From positions 4,867,501 through 4,931,500 of the forward strand of contig NZ_JAPEPJ010000001.1 in NCBI RefSeq assembly GCF_026340255.1: a stretch of DNA of 64,000 nt, read 5' to 3'. Positions within the stretch are counted from its first letter, which is position 1. Each line of letters opens with the position of its first letter. The DNA comes from Streptomyces sp. NBC_01408 (GTDB taxonomy: Bacteria; Actinomycetota; Actinomycetes; Streptomycetales; Streptomycetaceae). The notes under the pieces are model-generated. The model was not told where the DNA came from. It saw only the letters and a program-made list of their open reading frames with translations, and did no database searches. The position numbers and the translations under genes are program-made. Shown one piece after another: positions 48,036 to 55,650 of the stretch.

Positions 48036-49295
48036 TCACGCCGTCGGAGCCGCCAGGCAGGTGAGGGCCGCCGCCGTCAGCGCCCGCACGCCCGCCGGGA
48101 GCGCCGTGCGGGCGTCCGGCGCGAAATCAGGCGCGTGGTTGGCGGGCAGCGCCGCCAGTTTCTGCGCCGCGGTCGCCCCCGGCGCCGCCGACCAGGCCGC
48201 GGGTCCGATCACCCCGAGCATCCAGTAGGCGAGCCGGACCCCTTCCGCGCCGTGCAGGTCGCGCCCCGCGTCGCCGAACAGCCCGAAGTCCTCCGTCGCC
48301 AGGGACGGCGGCCACATGGCCACCCGCTCGGGGCCGAATTCCGCCACATGGGCCTCCCGTACCGCGGCCGTCGTCGCCGGGTCGGGATGGGTGACGGGAG
48401 AGACGGACTCGCGGACGATCTCCGGCTCCCGGGGGCAGTCCGCCGCCGCGCATTCGGCGCGGACGATCCGCTCCACCGCCGCGGCCGCGCGCGTCAGCGC
48501 CGCCTCGCCGGCCGCCCGTACGGTGACGGCCAGTTCGGCCCGGTCGGGCACGATGTTCGCCCGGTCGCCCGCGTGGAACGAGCCGACCGTGACGGCGACC
48601 TGTTCCGAGGGCGCGGCCTCCCGGGCCACCACCGTCTGGAGCCGGGTCACCACATGGGCCGCCGCCACCACGGGGTCCACGGTCAGGTGCGGGGCCCCCG
48701 CATGCCCGCCGCGGCCGTGCAGGACGATCCGGAAGGTGACGCTCCCGGCGGTCATCGGCCCGTACCCGTGGGCCACCATCCCGGCGGGCAGCGGGGCCGC
48801 GTGCTGCGCCAGCACGGCGTCGGGGCGGCCCGTCCGCTCGTACAGGCCGTCCGCCAGCATCGCCCGGGCCCCCTCCAGGGTCTCCTCCGCCGGCTGGCCC
48901 ACCACGATCAGCGTGCCCCGCAGAGCCCGAGGCGAGCTGGCCAGCAGCGAGGCCGCCCCCGCCGCCGCGGCCAGGTGGAGGTCGTGCCCGCAGGCGTGCG
49001 CCGCCTCACCCCGGCTCGCGTAGGCCAGGCCGGTCGTCTCCCGTACCGGCAGGGCGTCCAGTTCCGCCCGCAGCATGACGGTCGGCCCCTCGCCGCCCCG
49101 CAGCACCCCGGCCACGCCGTGCCCGCCGATCCCGCGCGTGGTCTCGTACCCGGCGGCCTCCAGCCAGTCGGCGAACCGGCCCGCCGTGCGCTCCTCGGCG
49201 CCCGACAGCTCGGGATGCCGGTGCAGATCCAGGTAGAGGGTGGTGAGCGGCCGCACGATTCCGGCCAGCCCGGGTAGTCCGGCGAGTTCCGTCAT
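48036..49295 (-). CDS. M20 family amidohydrolase
   Basis: 419 residues from ATG 49295. The start YLDLHRHPELSGAEERTAG is the classical M20D amidohydrolase motif. ACGHDLHLAAAAGAA supplies metal ligands, GQPAEET supplies the catalytic Glu and a ligand, and HAAPLPAGMV follows. A dimerisation domain sits at about 185-300 (GRGGHAGAPHLTVDPVVAAA). It should hydrolyse N-acyl amino acids or similar amides; the exact substrate is unknown. It ends next to the tandem repeat behind fprA. It is divergent from the RiPP precursor gene and probably not part of that cluster. Confidence 0.88.
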   Translation of the reverse strand: MTELAGLPGLAGIVRPLTTLYLDLHRHPELSGAEERTAGRFADWLEAAGYETTRGIGGHGVAGVLRGGEGPTVMLRAELDALPVRETTGLAYASRGEAAHACGHDLHLAAAAGAASLLASSPRALRGTLIVVGQPAEETLEGARAMLADGLYERTGRPDAVLAQHAAPLPAGMVAHGYGPMTAGSVTFRIVLHGRGGHAGAPHLTVDPVVAAAHVVTRLQTVVAREAAPSEQVAVTVGSFHAGDRANIVPDRAELAVTVRAAGEAALTRAAAAVERIVRAECAAADCPREPEIVRESVSPVTHPDPATTAAVREAHVAEFGPERVAMWPPSLATEDFGLFGDAGRDLHGAEGVRLAYWMLGVIGPAAWSAAPGATAAQKLAALPANHAPDFAPDARTALPAGVRALTAAALTCLAAPTA

Positions 49296-49339
49296 CCGCC
49301 CATGATCGGGCAGCGGTCCCGGGCGGGGGACACCAGGGC

Positions 49340-49369
49340 GCTGACACTTTCTGTCAGCAAGGTGTCAGC
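49340..49369. promoter_or_regulatory. Triple TGTCAGC repeat upstream of the RiPP precursor
   Basis: GCTGACA (49340-49346) pairs with TGTCAGC (49352-49358) around CTTTC, and a further TGTCAGC follows at 49363-49369. The inverted pair and the direct copy lie 90-119 nt upstream of the precursor start and 45-74 nt upstream of the divergent amidohydrolase. It looks like a binding site for a dimeric regulator. No regulator gene of the cluster is visible in the window. Confidence 0.5.
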
Positions 49370-49458
49370 GGTACGCCGGGTCAGGTGCAGGTGCGACCGG
49401 TTCTGATGGAAGGGCACCACCGCACCACCCAACGACCGCACCAGCTGAAGGAGTCACC

Positions 49459-49632
49459 ATGGAGAAGTCGCCGCTCGCCTCGCTCGCCGACGAGATCCTC
49501 GAGCTCGAGTCCGAGACCTTCGAGATCTCCGACTACTCGGACGCCAGCGAGGTCGTGCTCGCCGGTTCCACGAGCTGCAGCTCGACCTCGACCTGCTCCT
49601 CGACCACCAGCACGACCTCCTGCAGCGCCTGA
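49459..49632 (+). CDS. Thiopeptide/LAP-type RiPP precursor peptide (57 aa)
   Basis: A short gene easily missed by length filters, with ATG 49459 and GAAGGAG 6 nt upstream. The acidic leader begins MEKSPLASLADEILELESET and continues FEISDYSDASEVVLAG. The C-terminal core is Ser/Thr/Cys only (SCSSTSTCSSTTSTTSCSA, residues 39-57). The leader with its ELESETFEISDY-like helix matches thiazolylpeptide-type bacteriocin precursors. Three Cys can become thiazoles, and Ser/Thr can become oxazoles, methyloxazoles or dehydro residues. All modifying enzymes (YcaO x2, E1-like, dehydrogenase, LanB) are encoded on the opposite strand from 49727 onwards. The cleavage site is probably near LAG|ST. Confidence 0.9.
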   Translation: MEKSPLASLADEILELESETFEISDYSDASEVVLAGSTSCSSTSTCSSTTSTTSCSA

Positions 49633-49652
49633 CCCTTCAGGGCGTACGCACA

Positions 49653-49694
49653 CCGGTGCCCCGGCCCCCGCGCGAGCGGGAGCCGGGGCACCGG
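49653..49694. terminator. Long hairpin between precursor and convergent YcaO gene
   Basis: CCGGTGCCCCGGC (49653-49665) pairs perfectly with GCCGGGGCACCGG (49682-49694), and CCCGC-GCGA-GCGGG (49667-49680) forms an inner stem with a GCGA tetraloop. It terminates the precursor message from the left and the biosynthetic operon from the right. Confidence 0.85.
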
Positions 49695-49726
49695 CCGTAC
49701 CGCCCGGACCGCACCGGGCCCGGTGA

Positions 49727-51673
49727 TCAGGGGAAGGGGTGGGGGACCATCCGGACCTCCGCCTCGCCCAGGTCCGTCCGGCGCAGCCCCGCCCGGCGGG
49801 GCGCGGTGCGCAGCCGCGGCATGAACGGCGCCCGCTGCCTCGACCAGCCGAAGTCGATCGGCAGCAGCCCCGGCACGACCGCGCACACCGTGCGCAGCCC
49901 GATCCGCCGCTGCTCCGGCGTCGTCTGATCGACGACGATCACATCGTGCCCGGACTGCGTCAACTCCTCCACGCAGTACATGAGATCGTCCCGAAGGTCC
50001 GCGGTGCGCGGCCGGCCCTCCGCGTTCCACGCCCGGTAGACCTCGGCCATCGGCCGCACGGACACCGGCTCCAGGTAGGGCCGCACGTACGGGGCCATCA
50101 CCGGCAGCCCGTACAGCTGGGCGTGGTCCTTCAGATGCCGCACCTGCCGGAAGTCACCGGCCATCGCCTCCAGTTCGGCCCGCCGCTCCGCCACCTGCCG
50201 GGGCAGGTGCGGAATGTAGGTGAGGACCTCCGACAGCGCGGCCTCGGCAGCCGCCGCCGGATCCAGCGCCGCGCCCGCCCCGAAGGAGAACAGCCCCGGC
50301 CCGCCGTCGCGGCGCACCGCGAGCGCCGTCACCACCGGCACCGACAGGTCGATCCGGTTGTCGAAGACGTGTACGTCGTAGCCCTGAAGTGCCGCCCGGT
50401 CGGCCATCATCCGCACCGCCGGACCCGGCACGGAGGCCAAGTCGATCTCGGTCAGGGGCAGTCCGGCGTACCAGGCCACCAAGAAGGCGTCCCGCTCGAT
50501 CAGTTCCAGCAGCGCGCCGAGCAGCGCCTCCTCCGTGCAGCTGCCGATCGCGCAGCCGTTGGAGCACTCGAAGACGAAGTTGTCGGCGGCCAGCCCCGCG
50601 CTGTAGTGCACCAGCCGCGCCGGGACCAGCACGGGCCGGTCGTCGCGCAGCGAGTGCCCGTACACCCAGGGGATCGGCCGCTCCGGGTCGAAGGGCGACA
50701 CCATCGGGTCGTCGCGGTAGGTCTCGGGCGGGTAGGAACCGCACAGGGCCGGATCCAGGGCCCGCTCGCCCAGCTCCGCGTACGAGGCCGTGAGCAGCGA
50801 ACTCCCGGTGCGCCGATGGGTGCCCGCGTACCGCTCAAGGCCCTCCAGGTAGGCCAGGTCCCGGCTCGCCGAGAAGCTGTTGGCCTGCCCGCTCCAGGTG
50901 ACGTCCGTCAGCCCCGCGTAGCCGCGCATGAACACGCTGCCCGCGACGGGAGCGGTCGTCGGCGAGGTGACGTTGATCCAGGTTCCCCCGCCCAGCACCC
51001 CGGTCTCGGGATTCGCCAGCGCCGCGTGCGGCATGGGGTACGAGGACGCCGCCCGCAACCGCTGCGCGCCCGGCGAGGGGGTGGGCCGGGAGACCGGGAC
51101 GAAGGGAGCCGGGGCGTCGGTCCCGCGCGGCCCGCAGCCGGGGCAGAGCGGATCGGCCGCCAGCGGGTAGGTCCGCACCTGGAGGGTCTCCAGGTCCAGC
51201 CGGGAGACCTGGGGCAGGGCCCGGTCCGCCGCCGTGGGGCCGGGGGCGGCCGCGGAGCCCTCGAAGACCGCGCCGTGCAGCGCCCGTACCGCGTCCAGCA
51301 GGTACGGGGGCAGCCGCGGCCAGTCCCCGGCCACCGGGGTGACGGTCCCGCTGCCGGTCTCCAGGGCGTCCCGCTCGCTCCGGCTGCGCAGCCGCTGCCG
51401 GCGCATCGCCAGGCACTGGCCGCAGGCGGGCGCGGTGCCGTCGCCGCCCCAGGGGCCGACCAGGACGGCGCGGGCGCCGAGATGGACGGTCGCGGCCGCC
51501 CGTACCGCGGCGAACGGGTCCGCGGCGCGCGGCCCCAGCGCGTCGTGCACGCCGAGGGTGACCACGTACGCGCCGAGGTCCTCCAGGGCCTCGGCCAGCT
51601 CGCGCCGCGCCGCTTCCAGCGCGGTGCCGTCCGGAGCCCGGACGGGGCGCGTGCGCACGGAAGTCGGGGTCAT
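49727..51673 (-). CDS. YcaO cyclodehydratase with N-terminal E1-like remnant (first copy)
   Basis: 648 residues from ATG 51673. The N-terminal about 200 residues carry two Cys pairs (PACGQCLAMRRQRLRSR and DPLCPGCGPRG) like the zinc site of TOMM E1-like proteins. The YcaO domain follows (about 215-648). It includes NSFSASRDLAYLEGLERYAG, SNGCAIGSCTEEALLGALLE and LIERDAFLVAWYAGLPL (ATP-binding), and ends in PHPFP. The Pro-rich C-terminus (PxPxP) is the hallmark of azoline-forming cyclodehydratases. It would turn Cys/Ser/Thr of the precursor core into azolines using ATP. It overlaps the ABC permease gene by 4 nt and is the last gene of the operon. Confidence 0.92.
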   Translation of the reverse strand: MTPTSVRTRPVRAPDGTALEAARRELAEALEDLGAYVVTLGVHDALGPRAADPFAAVRAAATVHLGARAVLVGPWGGDGTAPACGQCLAMRRQRLRSRSERDALETGSGTVTPVAGDWPRLPPYLLDAVRALHGAVFEGSAAAPGPTAADRALPQVSRLDLETLQVRTYPLAADPLCPGCGPRGTDAPAPFVPVSRPTPSPGAQRLRAASSYPMPHAALANPETGVLGGGTWINVTSPTTAPVAGSVFMRGYAGLTDVTWSGQANSFSASRDLAYLEGLERYAGTHRRTGSSLLTASYAELGERALDPALCGSYPPETYRDDPMVSPFDPERPIPWVYGHSLRDDRPVLVPARLVHYSAGLAADNFVFECSNGCAIGSCTEEALLGALLELIERDAFLVAWYAGLPLTEIDLASVPGPAVRMMADRAALQGYDVHVFDNRIDLSVPVVTALAVRRDGGPGLFSFGAGAALDPAAAAEAALSEVLTYIPHLPRQVAERRAELEAMAGDFRQVRHLKDHAQLYGLPVMAPYVRPYLEPVSVRPMAEVYRAWNAEGRPRTADLRDDLMYCVEELTQSGHDVIVVDQTTPEQRRIGLRTVCAVVPGLLPIDFGWSRQRAPFMPRLRTAPRRAGLRRTDLGEAEVRMVPHPFP

Positions 51674-52425
51674 GTCCGGTTGCTCCAGCGGAAGGTCTTG
51701 AGCCCGATCCCGCCGAACAGCACGGCGAAGCCGAGGAGCACCGCGCACCCGGTGCCGATGGCGGACAGCGAGCCCGAACCGGTCAGGGCCCCGGTCGCGG
51801 CGTCGTTGAGGTAGCGCAGCGGCAGGACGCGCGACACCGACTGGAGCCACGACGGCATCAGGTCCAGCGGCAGGAAGGAGCCGGACAGGAACGCCATCGG
51901 CACCATCATGCAGTTGGCGATCGCCGCGACGGCCTCGGGCGTGTTCGCGTAGGTGCCGACGATCACGCCGATCGCCATGAACGCGGTGATCCCGAGGACC
52001 AGGGCCGGCAGCACCAGCGGCCAGCGCCCGTCCAGGACCAGCCCGAACCCGGGCAGCATCGCCACCGCCACGAACACCGCGGCCTGGACGACGCCGACCA
52101 CGAGCGCCAGCACGTACCGCGAGGCCAGCACGGTCGTCAGCGGCGTCGGCGTCAGCCGGATCAGCCGCAGCAGGTCGTCGCGGCGCCACTGCATCAGCGT
52201 GAACGCGATGCCGAACACGGCGGCGTTGGCCACGCCCCACGACATCACGCCGGGAGCGATGTACGAGATGTAGGGGCGGCCGCTCTCCTCCACCTCCTGC
52301 CCGCTGAAGATCAGCCCGAAGACGACGAGGAAGAGCAGCGGGAAGGCGAAGGTGAAGAAGAGGGTGGCCTTGTCCCGGACCTGCGCCCGGTAGCCGGCTG
52401 CGGTCAGGGCCGTGTACGCGCTCAT
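51670..52425 (-). CDS. ABC-2 type permease of the RiPP cluster
   Basis: 251 residues from ATG 52425. It begins MSAYTALTAAGYRAQVRDKA, then has six transmembrane helices at about 24-42, 58-75, 103-125, 133-155, 163-185 and 222-240. The conserved WRRDDLLRLIRLTPTPL loop and the SGSFLPLDLMPSWLQSVSRV motif are typical of ABC-2 drug exporters. It forms an exporter with the upstream ATPase (4-nt overlap). It probably provides export of, or immunity to, the mature peptide. Confidence 0.9.
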   Translation of the reverse strand: MSAYTALTAAGYRAQVRDKATLFFTFAFPLLFLVVFGLIFSGQEVEESGRPYISYIAPGVMSWGVANAAVFGIAFTLMQWRRDDLLRLIRLTPTPLTTVLASRYVLALVVGVVQAAVFVAVAMLPGFGLVLDGRWPLVLPALVLGITAFMAIGVIVGTYANTPEAVAAIANCMMVPMAFLSGSFLPLDLMPSWLQSVSRVLPLRYLNDAATGALTGSGSLSAIGTGCAVLLGFAVLFGGIGLKTFRWSNRT

Positions 52426-53393
52426 GCCTGGGACTCCGTGGGGTGGGTGGTGGCGTGGCCGGCGGCCGTACCGGTCAGTTCGAGGTAGACGTCCTCCAGC
52501 GTGGCCGTACGGGTCATCACCCCGTCGAGCCCGGTGAGCGCGTCGACGGCCTGGAGGACCTTGCCCGGGGAGGCGGTCTCCAGGACCAGCGAACCGCCCT
52601 GGAGGCTGGCCCGGTCCACGCCCGGCAGGGAGGCCGCGTCGTCGAGCGGGATCCGGCCGGCGGGCAGCAGCAGCCGGGCGGGGGCGCCGGCGGCGGTGAC
52701 GAGCCGGTGCGGGGAGTCGAGGGCGGCTGTCTTCCCGCCGACGAGGATGGCCACCCGGTCGCACAGGGCCTCGGCCTCGTCGAGGTGGTGGGTGGTGTAG
52801 ACGATGGTGCGGCCCTCGCTCTTGAGCGTGCGCAGCACCTGCCACAGATCGCGGCGGGCCTGGGGGTCGAGGGCCGCCGTCGGCTCGTCCAGGAAGATCA
52901 GCTCGGGGCTGTGGACGAGGGCGGAGGCGATGGCGAGGCGCTGGCGCTGGCCGCCGGACAGGTTCTCGACGTACACGTCGCGCTGTTCGGTCAGGCCCAC
53001 CGTCTCCAGCGTGCGGTCCGCCGCGCCCCGTTCGGCGCGGTAGAGCCCGGCGACGGTCAGCAGGTGCTCGCGCGCGGTCTGCCGGACGAAGAACGCGGAG
53101 GCCTGCGTCTGTACGCCGATCCGCGGCAGCAGCGCCGTGTTGCGCGGCCAGGGGCTCTGCCCGAGCACGCGGACGGTCCCGGAGTCGGCCTGCCGCAGGC
53201 CTTCCATGATCTCGATGAGGGTGGTCTTGCCCGCCCCGTTGGGGCCGAGGAGGCCGAAGAACTCGCCGCGGCGCACGTCGAGGGAGATCCCGTCCACCGC
53301 GGTGCGGTCGCCGTAGCGCTTGCGGATCTCCGACACGGTGACGGCGGCGCTGGGGCCGCTGTCGGGGGGCTGGGTGGTGCGGTCAGTGCTCAT
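52422..53393 (-). CDS. ABC exporter ATP-binding protein of the RiPP cluster
   Basis: 323 residues from ATG 53393. Walker A is GPNGAGKTT, the signature is LSGGQRQRLAIASALV and Walker B is LIFLDEPTAALD. VGVQTQASAFFVRQTAREHL marks the Q loop. A C-terminal about 90-residue domain is typical of drug-resistance ATPases (DrrA/CcmA type). The PqqD-M50 gene lies 83 nt upstream on the same strand. The ATPase should energise export of the finished peptide or self-resistance. Confidence 0.92.
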   Translation of the reverse strand: MSTDRTTQPPDSGPSAAVTVSEIRKRYGDRTAVDGISLDVRRGEFFGLLGPNGAGKTTLIEIMEGLRQADSGTVRVLGQSPWPRNTALLPRIGVQTQASAFFVRQTAREHLLTVAGLYRAERGAADRTLETVGLTEQRDVYVENLSGGQRQRLAIASALVHSPELIFLDEPTAALDPQARRDLWQVLRTLKSEGRTIVYTTHHLDEAEALCDRVAILVGGKTAALDSPHRLVTAAGAPARLLLPAGRIPLDDAASLPGVDRASLQGGSLVLETASPGKVLQAVDALTGLDGVMTRTATLEDVYLELTGTAAGHATTHPTESQA

Positions 53394-53476
53394 GGGGAGT
53401 GCGGTTCCCTCGTTCTCGGTGTGGTGGGGGGGACGGATGACAGGGAATCAGGGGGCGGGGGGTGGATGACGGGCAT

Positions 53477-54589
53477 TCAGGAGGCCGTGGCCACCGCGTA
53501 CCAGAGCGTGCCCGCCGCGCCGCAGACGAGCAGCAGGACCAGCACGGCGGAGCCCGCGCCGTACGCGAGATACAGCCTGCGGGCCCGCGCCGGGTAGGCG
53601 TCCGCCGCCGCCCGGTCGCGCATCCGCAGCCGCAGGTACGCGGAGCTCGCGGGCGCGAGCCGGGTGACCCGCAGGCCGTGGCCGAGCATCGTGTAGCCGT
53701 CGAGCGGCGGCAGTGGCAGCAGGTTGACCAGGGCCTGCGCGCTGCCGAGCAGGAGCAGCGCGCCCAGCACCCGGGCGGTCGGGTCGACCTCCGCCAGGGC
53801 CGTCCACCAGCCGAAGAAGGGGAGGAGGAAGAGGAGGTTGGCGAAGGCCCCGGCCGCCGCGACGGCCAGCTGGTGACGGCGGCGGCCCAGATAACGGTAG
53901 TTGTCCACGGTGCAGTACATGATGGCCACGGGCAGCCGCCAGCGCAGTCCGATCTCCCCGACCGTACCGCCGACATGACGGGCGGCGACCCCGTGCGCGA
54001 ACTCGTGCAGCGCCGTGCTCAGCCACAGCAGCGTGGCCACCGCCAGCAGCGGAACGGGATGCGACAGCAGCCACCACACGTCGCGCACCAGCCGGTCCGC
54101 GTCGGAGGCCAGGACCGCCTCCATCAACAGGCACAGCAGGAGCAGCCCGCCCAGCACCACCGGGCGCAGGGCCGGCCGCACCCATCGGTGCAGCCGGGCC
54201 GTCACGGCGTCGGCGTCGGCGACCAGGCGCAGCGTGCCGCGCAGCAGGGTCCCGCTGCGCGGCGGCCCCGGCGGGCCCGGCGCCTCGGGCGCGGGCCCGC
54301 CCGCGAGCAGCCGGCGGCTGCCGAGGAGGGCCAGCAGCTGCTGCCAGTTGCCCTCGCCGAGCCTGCGGCCGAAGGCCTCCCCGTACGCGGCGCCGATCTC
54401 GGCGAGGTTGCGGGAGCCGTCGAGACGCGAGACGAGGAAGAACTCCTTCGGGCCGATCTCGAAGGAGGCCCCGGAGACCGGGTCCTTGACGAGGTGGACG
54501 ACGGCCGGACCGTTCAGCAGCGGCGGGGACAGCAGGATGCCCGGCCGCAGCGCGGGCCGGTGCGCCAGCAGCCCGGTGGGGCCGCTCAC
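53477..54589 (-). CDS. PqqD-like/M50 metalloprotease fusion of the RiPP cluster
   Basis: 370 residues from ATG 54589. The N-terminal about 95 residues (VVHLVKDPVSGASFEIGPKE, FFLVSRLDGSRNLAEIGAAY, then WQQLLALLGSRRLL) look like a PqqD/RRE-type winged helix, the domain that grips RiPP leader peptides. The remainder is a membrane protein. It carries the site-2-protease motif HEFAH (STALHEFAHGVAARHVGG) and a second metal-site region LLPLPPLDGYTMLGH. Five or six transmembrane helices are seen. This architecture suggests a leader peptidase that docks on the precursor at the membrane. It overlaps the SpaB_C gene by 4 nt. Confidence 0.85.
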   Translation of the reverse strand: MSGPTGLLAHRPALRPGILLSPPLLNGPAVVHLVKDPVSGASFEIGPKEFFLVSRLDGSRNLAEIGAAYGEAFGRRLGEGNWQQLLALLGSRRLLAGGPAPEAPGPPGPPRSGTLLRGTLRLVADADAVTARLHRWVRPALRPVVLGGLLLLCLLMEAVLASDADRLVRDVWWLLSHPVPLLAVATLLWLSTALHEFAHGVAARHVGGTVGEIGLRWRLPVAIMYCTVDNYRYLGRRRHQLAVAAAGAFANLLFLLPFFGWWTALAEVDPTARVLGALLLLGSAQALVNLLPLPPLDGYTMLGHGLRVTRLAPASSAYLRLRMRDRAAADAYPARARRLYLAYGAGSAVLVLLLVCGAAGTLWYAVATAS

Positions 54590-55650
54590 GGGCGCACCGG
54601 CTCGGCCCCGGCGCCCTCGCGCAGCACCCGCCCCAGCAGGTGCGCCAGGTAGGCCTCGTCCCGGATCGTCACATGCAGCCGGTTGTTGGTCATGTGCATG
54701 TACGGGGAGAGCAGCAGCGGCAGCGCCACGGCCGGATCGGTGACCTGCTCGTCGCGCGTGCCGTCCCAGGAGCGGAAGACCAGGTCACCGACAACCGCCA
54801 GGGATTCGGCCCGCCCGCGCAGCTCGCGACAGTGGTCCGCCCACCCGGCCAGGAAGGCGGGCAGCCGGCCCGTCTCCCCGGAGGCCAGCGCCTCGCGGAC
54901 GGCGGCGAACCGCCGGGCGAGCCCGGGGCCGGTCTGCTCGAAGGTGCGGTCGTACTCCGCCGAGCCGATGAAGCCCGTGCCCGGGAACGCCGTGTGCCAG
55001 AACTCGTAGTAGCGGTCGAGATAGCCGCCGAGATCCTCCCGGTCGGGCAGGAAAACCCCCGCCATCACCATCATCAACTGCGCCGAGGTGCCCAGCAGTA
55101 CGGTGCGAAGATGCAGGTTCATCCGGCCCAGGGCGTCCATGACCAGATCACTGGAACGGGCGAAATGCCATTCGGCGAGTTCAATTCCGGCCGGGCCGCC
55201 GTACTTTCCGAATTCCGGCTCGTAGGGTTCGTACGCGTACGAGTTGTTGGGCCGCAGGTTCATCCGGCCGTCGGCTCCCATGAAGGCGGCCCGGTCGCCT
55301 TCGGGGAACTCGATGTCGAAAAGGGTGTTGTAGAACTCGTTGAGGAATCCCGAATCCACCTCGTAGAGGGCGGGACGGGCCTTCAGGAAGGCCGAGACGG
55401 CCTCCTCGGCGCGCCTGCGCACCTCGGGGGCGGCCGCTTCGCCCGACGGCCGCAGCCGCAGCCGCACGTGCGGGCCCTCCAGCCAGTAGTTGATGAAGAA
55501 GTGCCCGGCGAGCAGCCCGTCCGCGGTCAGCGAGGCGATCAGCGGACGGACACAGTTCACCAGCAGGGGCTGCGGATTGGCGGCGTAGAAGATGTGCATG
55601 GCCTGCCATGCGCCGCGCCGGTCCGTGCCGGGGTCGGTCAGATCTGACAT
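54586..55650 (-). CDS. SpaB_C/thiopeptide-type biosynthesis protein (LanB small subunit)
   Basis: 354 residues from ATG 55650. The start AWQAMHIFYAANPQPLLVNC, then HFFINYWLEGPHVRLRLRP, is the characteristic opening of the lantibiotic-dehydratase C-terminal (thiopeptide-type) domain. LLLSPYMHMTNNRLHVTIRD closes it. In split LanB systems this subunit removes glutamate to give dehydro residues; in thiopeptides a paralogue instead forms the pyridine ring. Only one copy is visible, and its 13-nt overlap with the large LanB subunit favours the elimination role. Which of the two reactions it performs cannot be fixed from sequence alone. Confidence 0.88.
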   Translation of the reverse strand: MSDLTDPGTDRRGAWQAMHIFYAANPQPLLVNCVRPLIASLTADGLLAGHFFINYWLEGPHVRLRLRPSGEAAAPEVRRRAEEAVSAFLKARPALYEVDSGFLNEFYNTLFDIEFPEGDRAAFMGADGRMNLRPNNSYAYEPYEPEFGKYGGPAGIELAEWHFARSSDLVMDALGRMNLHLRTVLLGTSAQLMMVMAGVFLPDREDLGGYLDRYYEFWHTAFPGTGFIGSAEYDRTFEQTGPGLARRFAAVREALASGETGRLPAFLAGWADHCRELRGRAESLAVVGDLVFRSWDGTRDEQVTDPAVALPLLLSPYMHMTNNRLHVTIRDEAYLAHLLGRVLREGAGAEPVRP

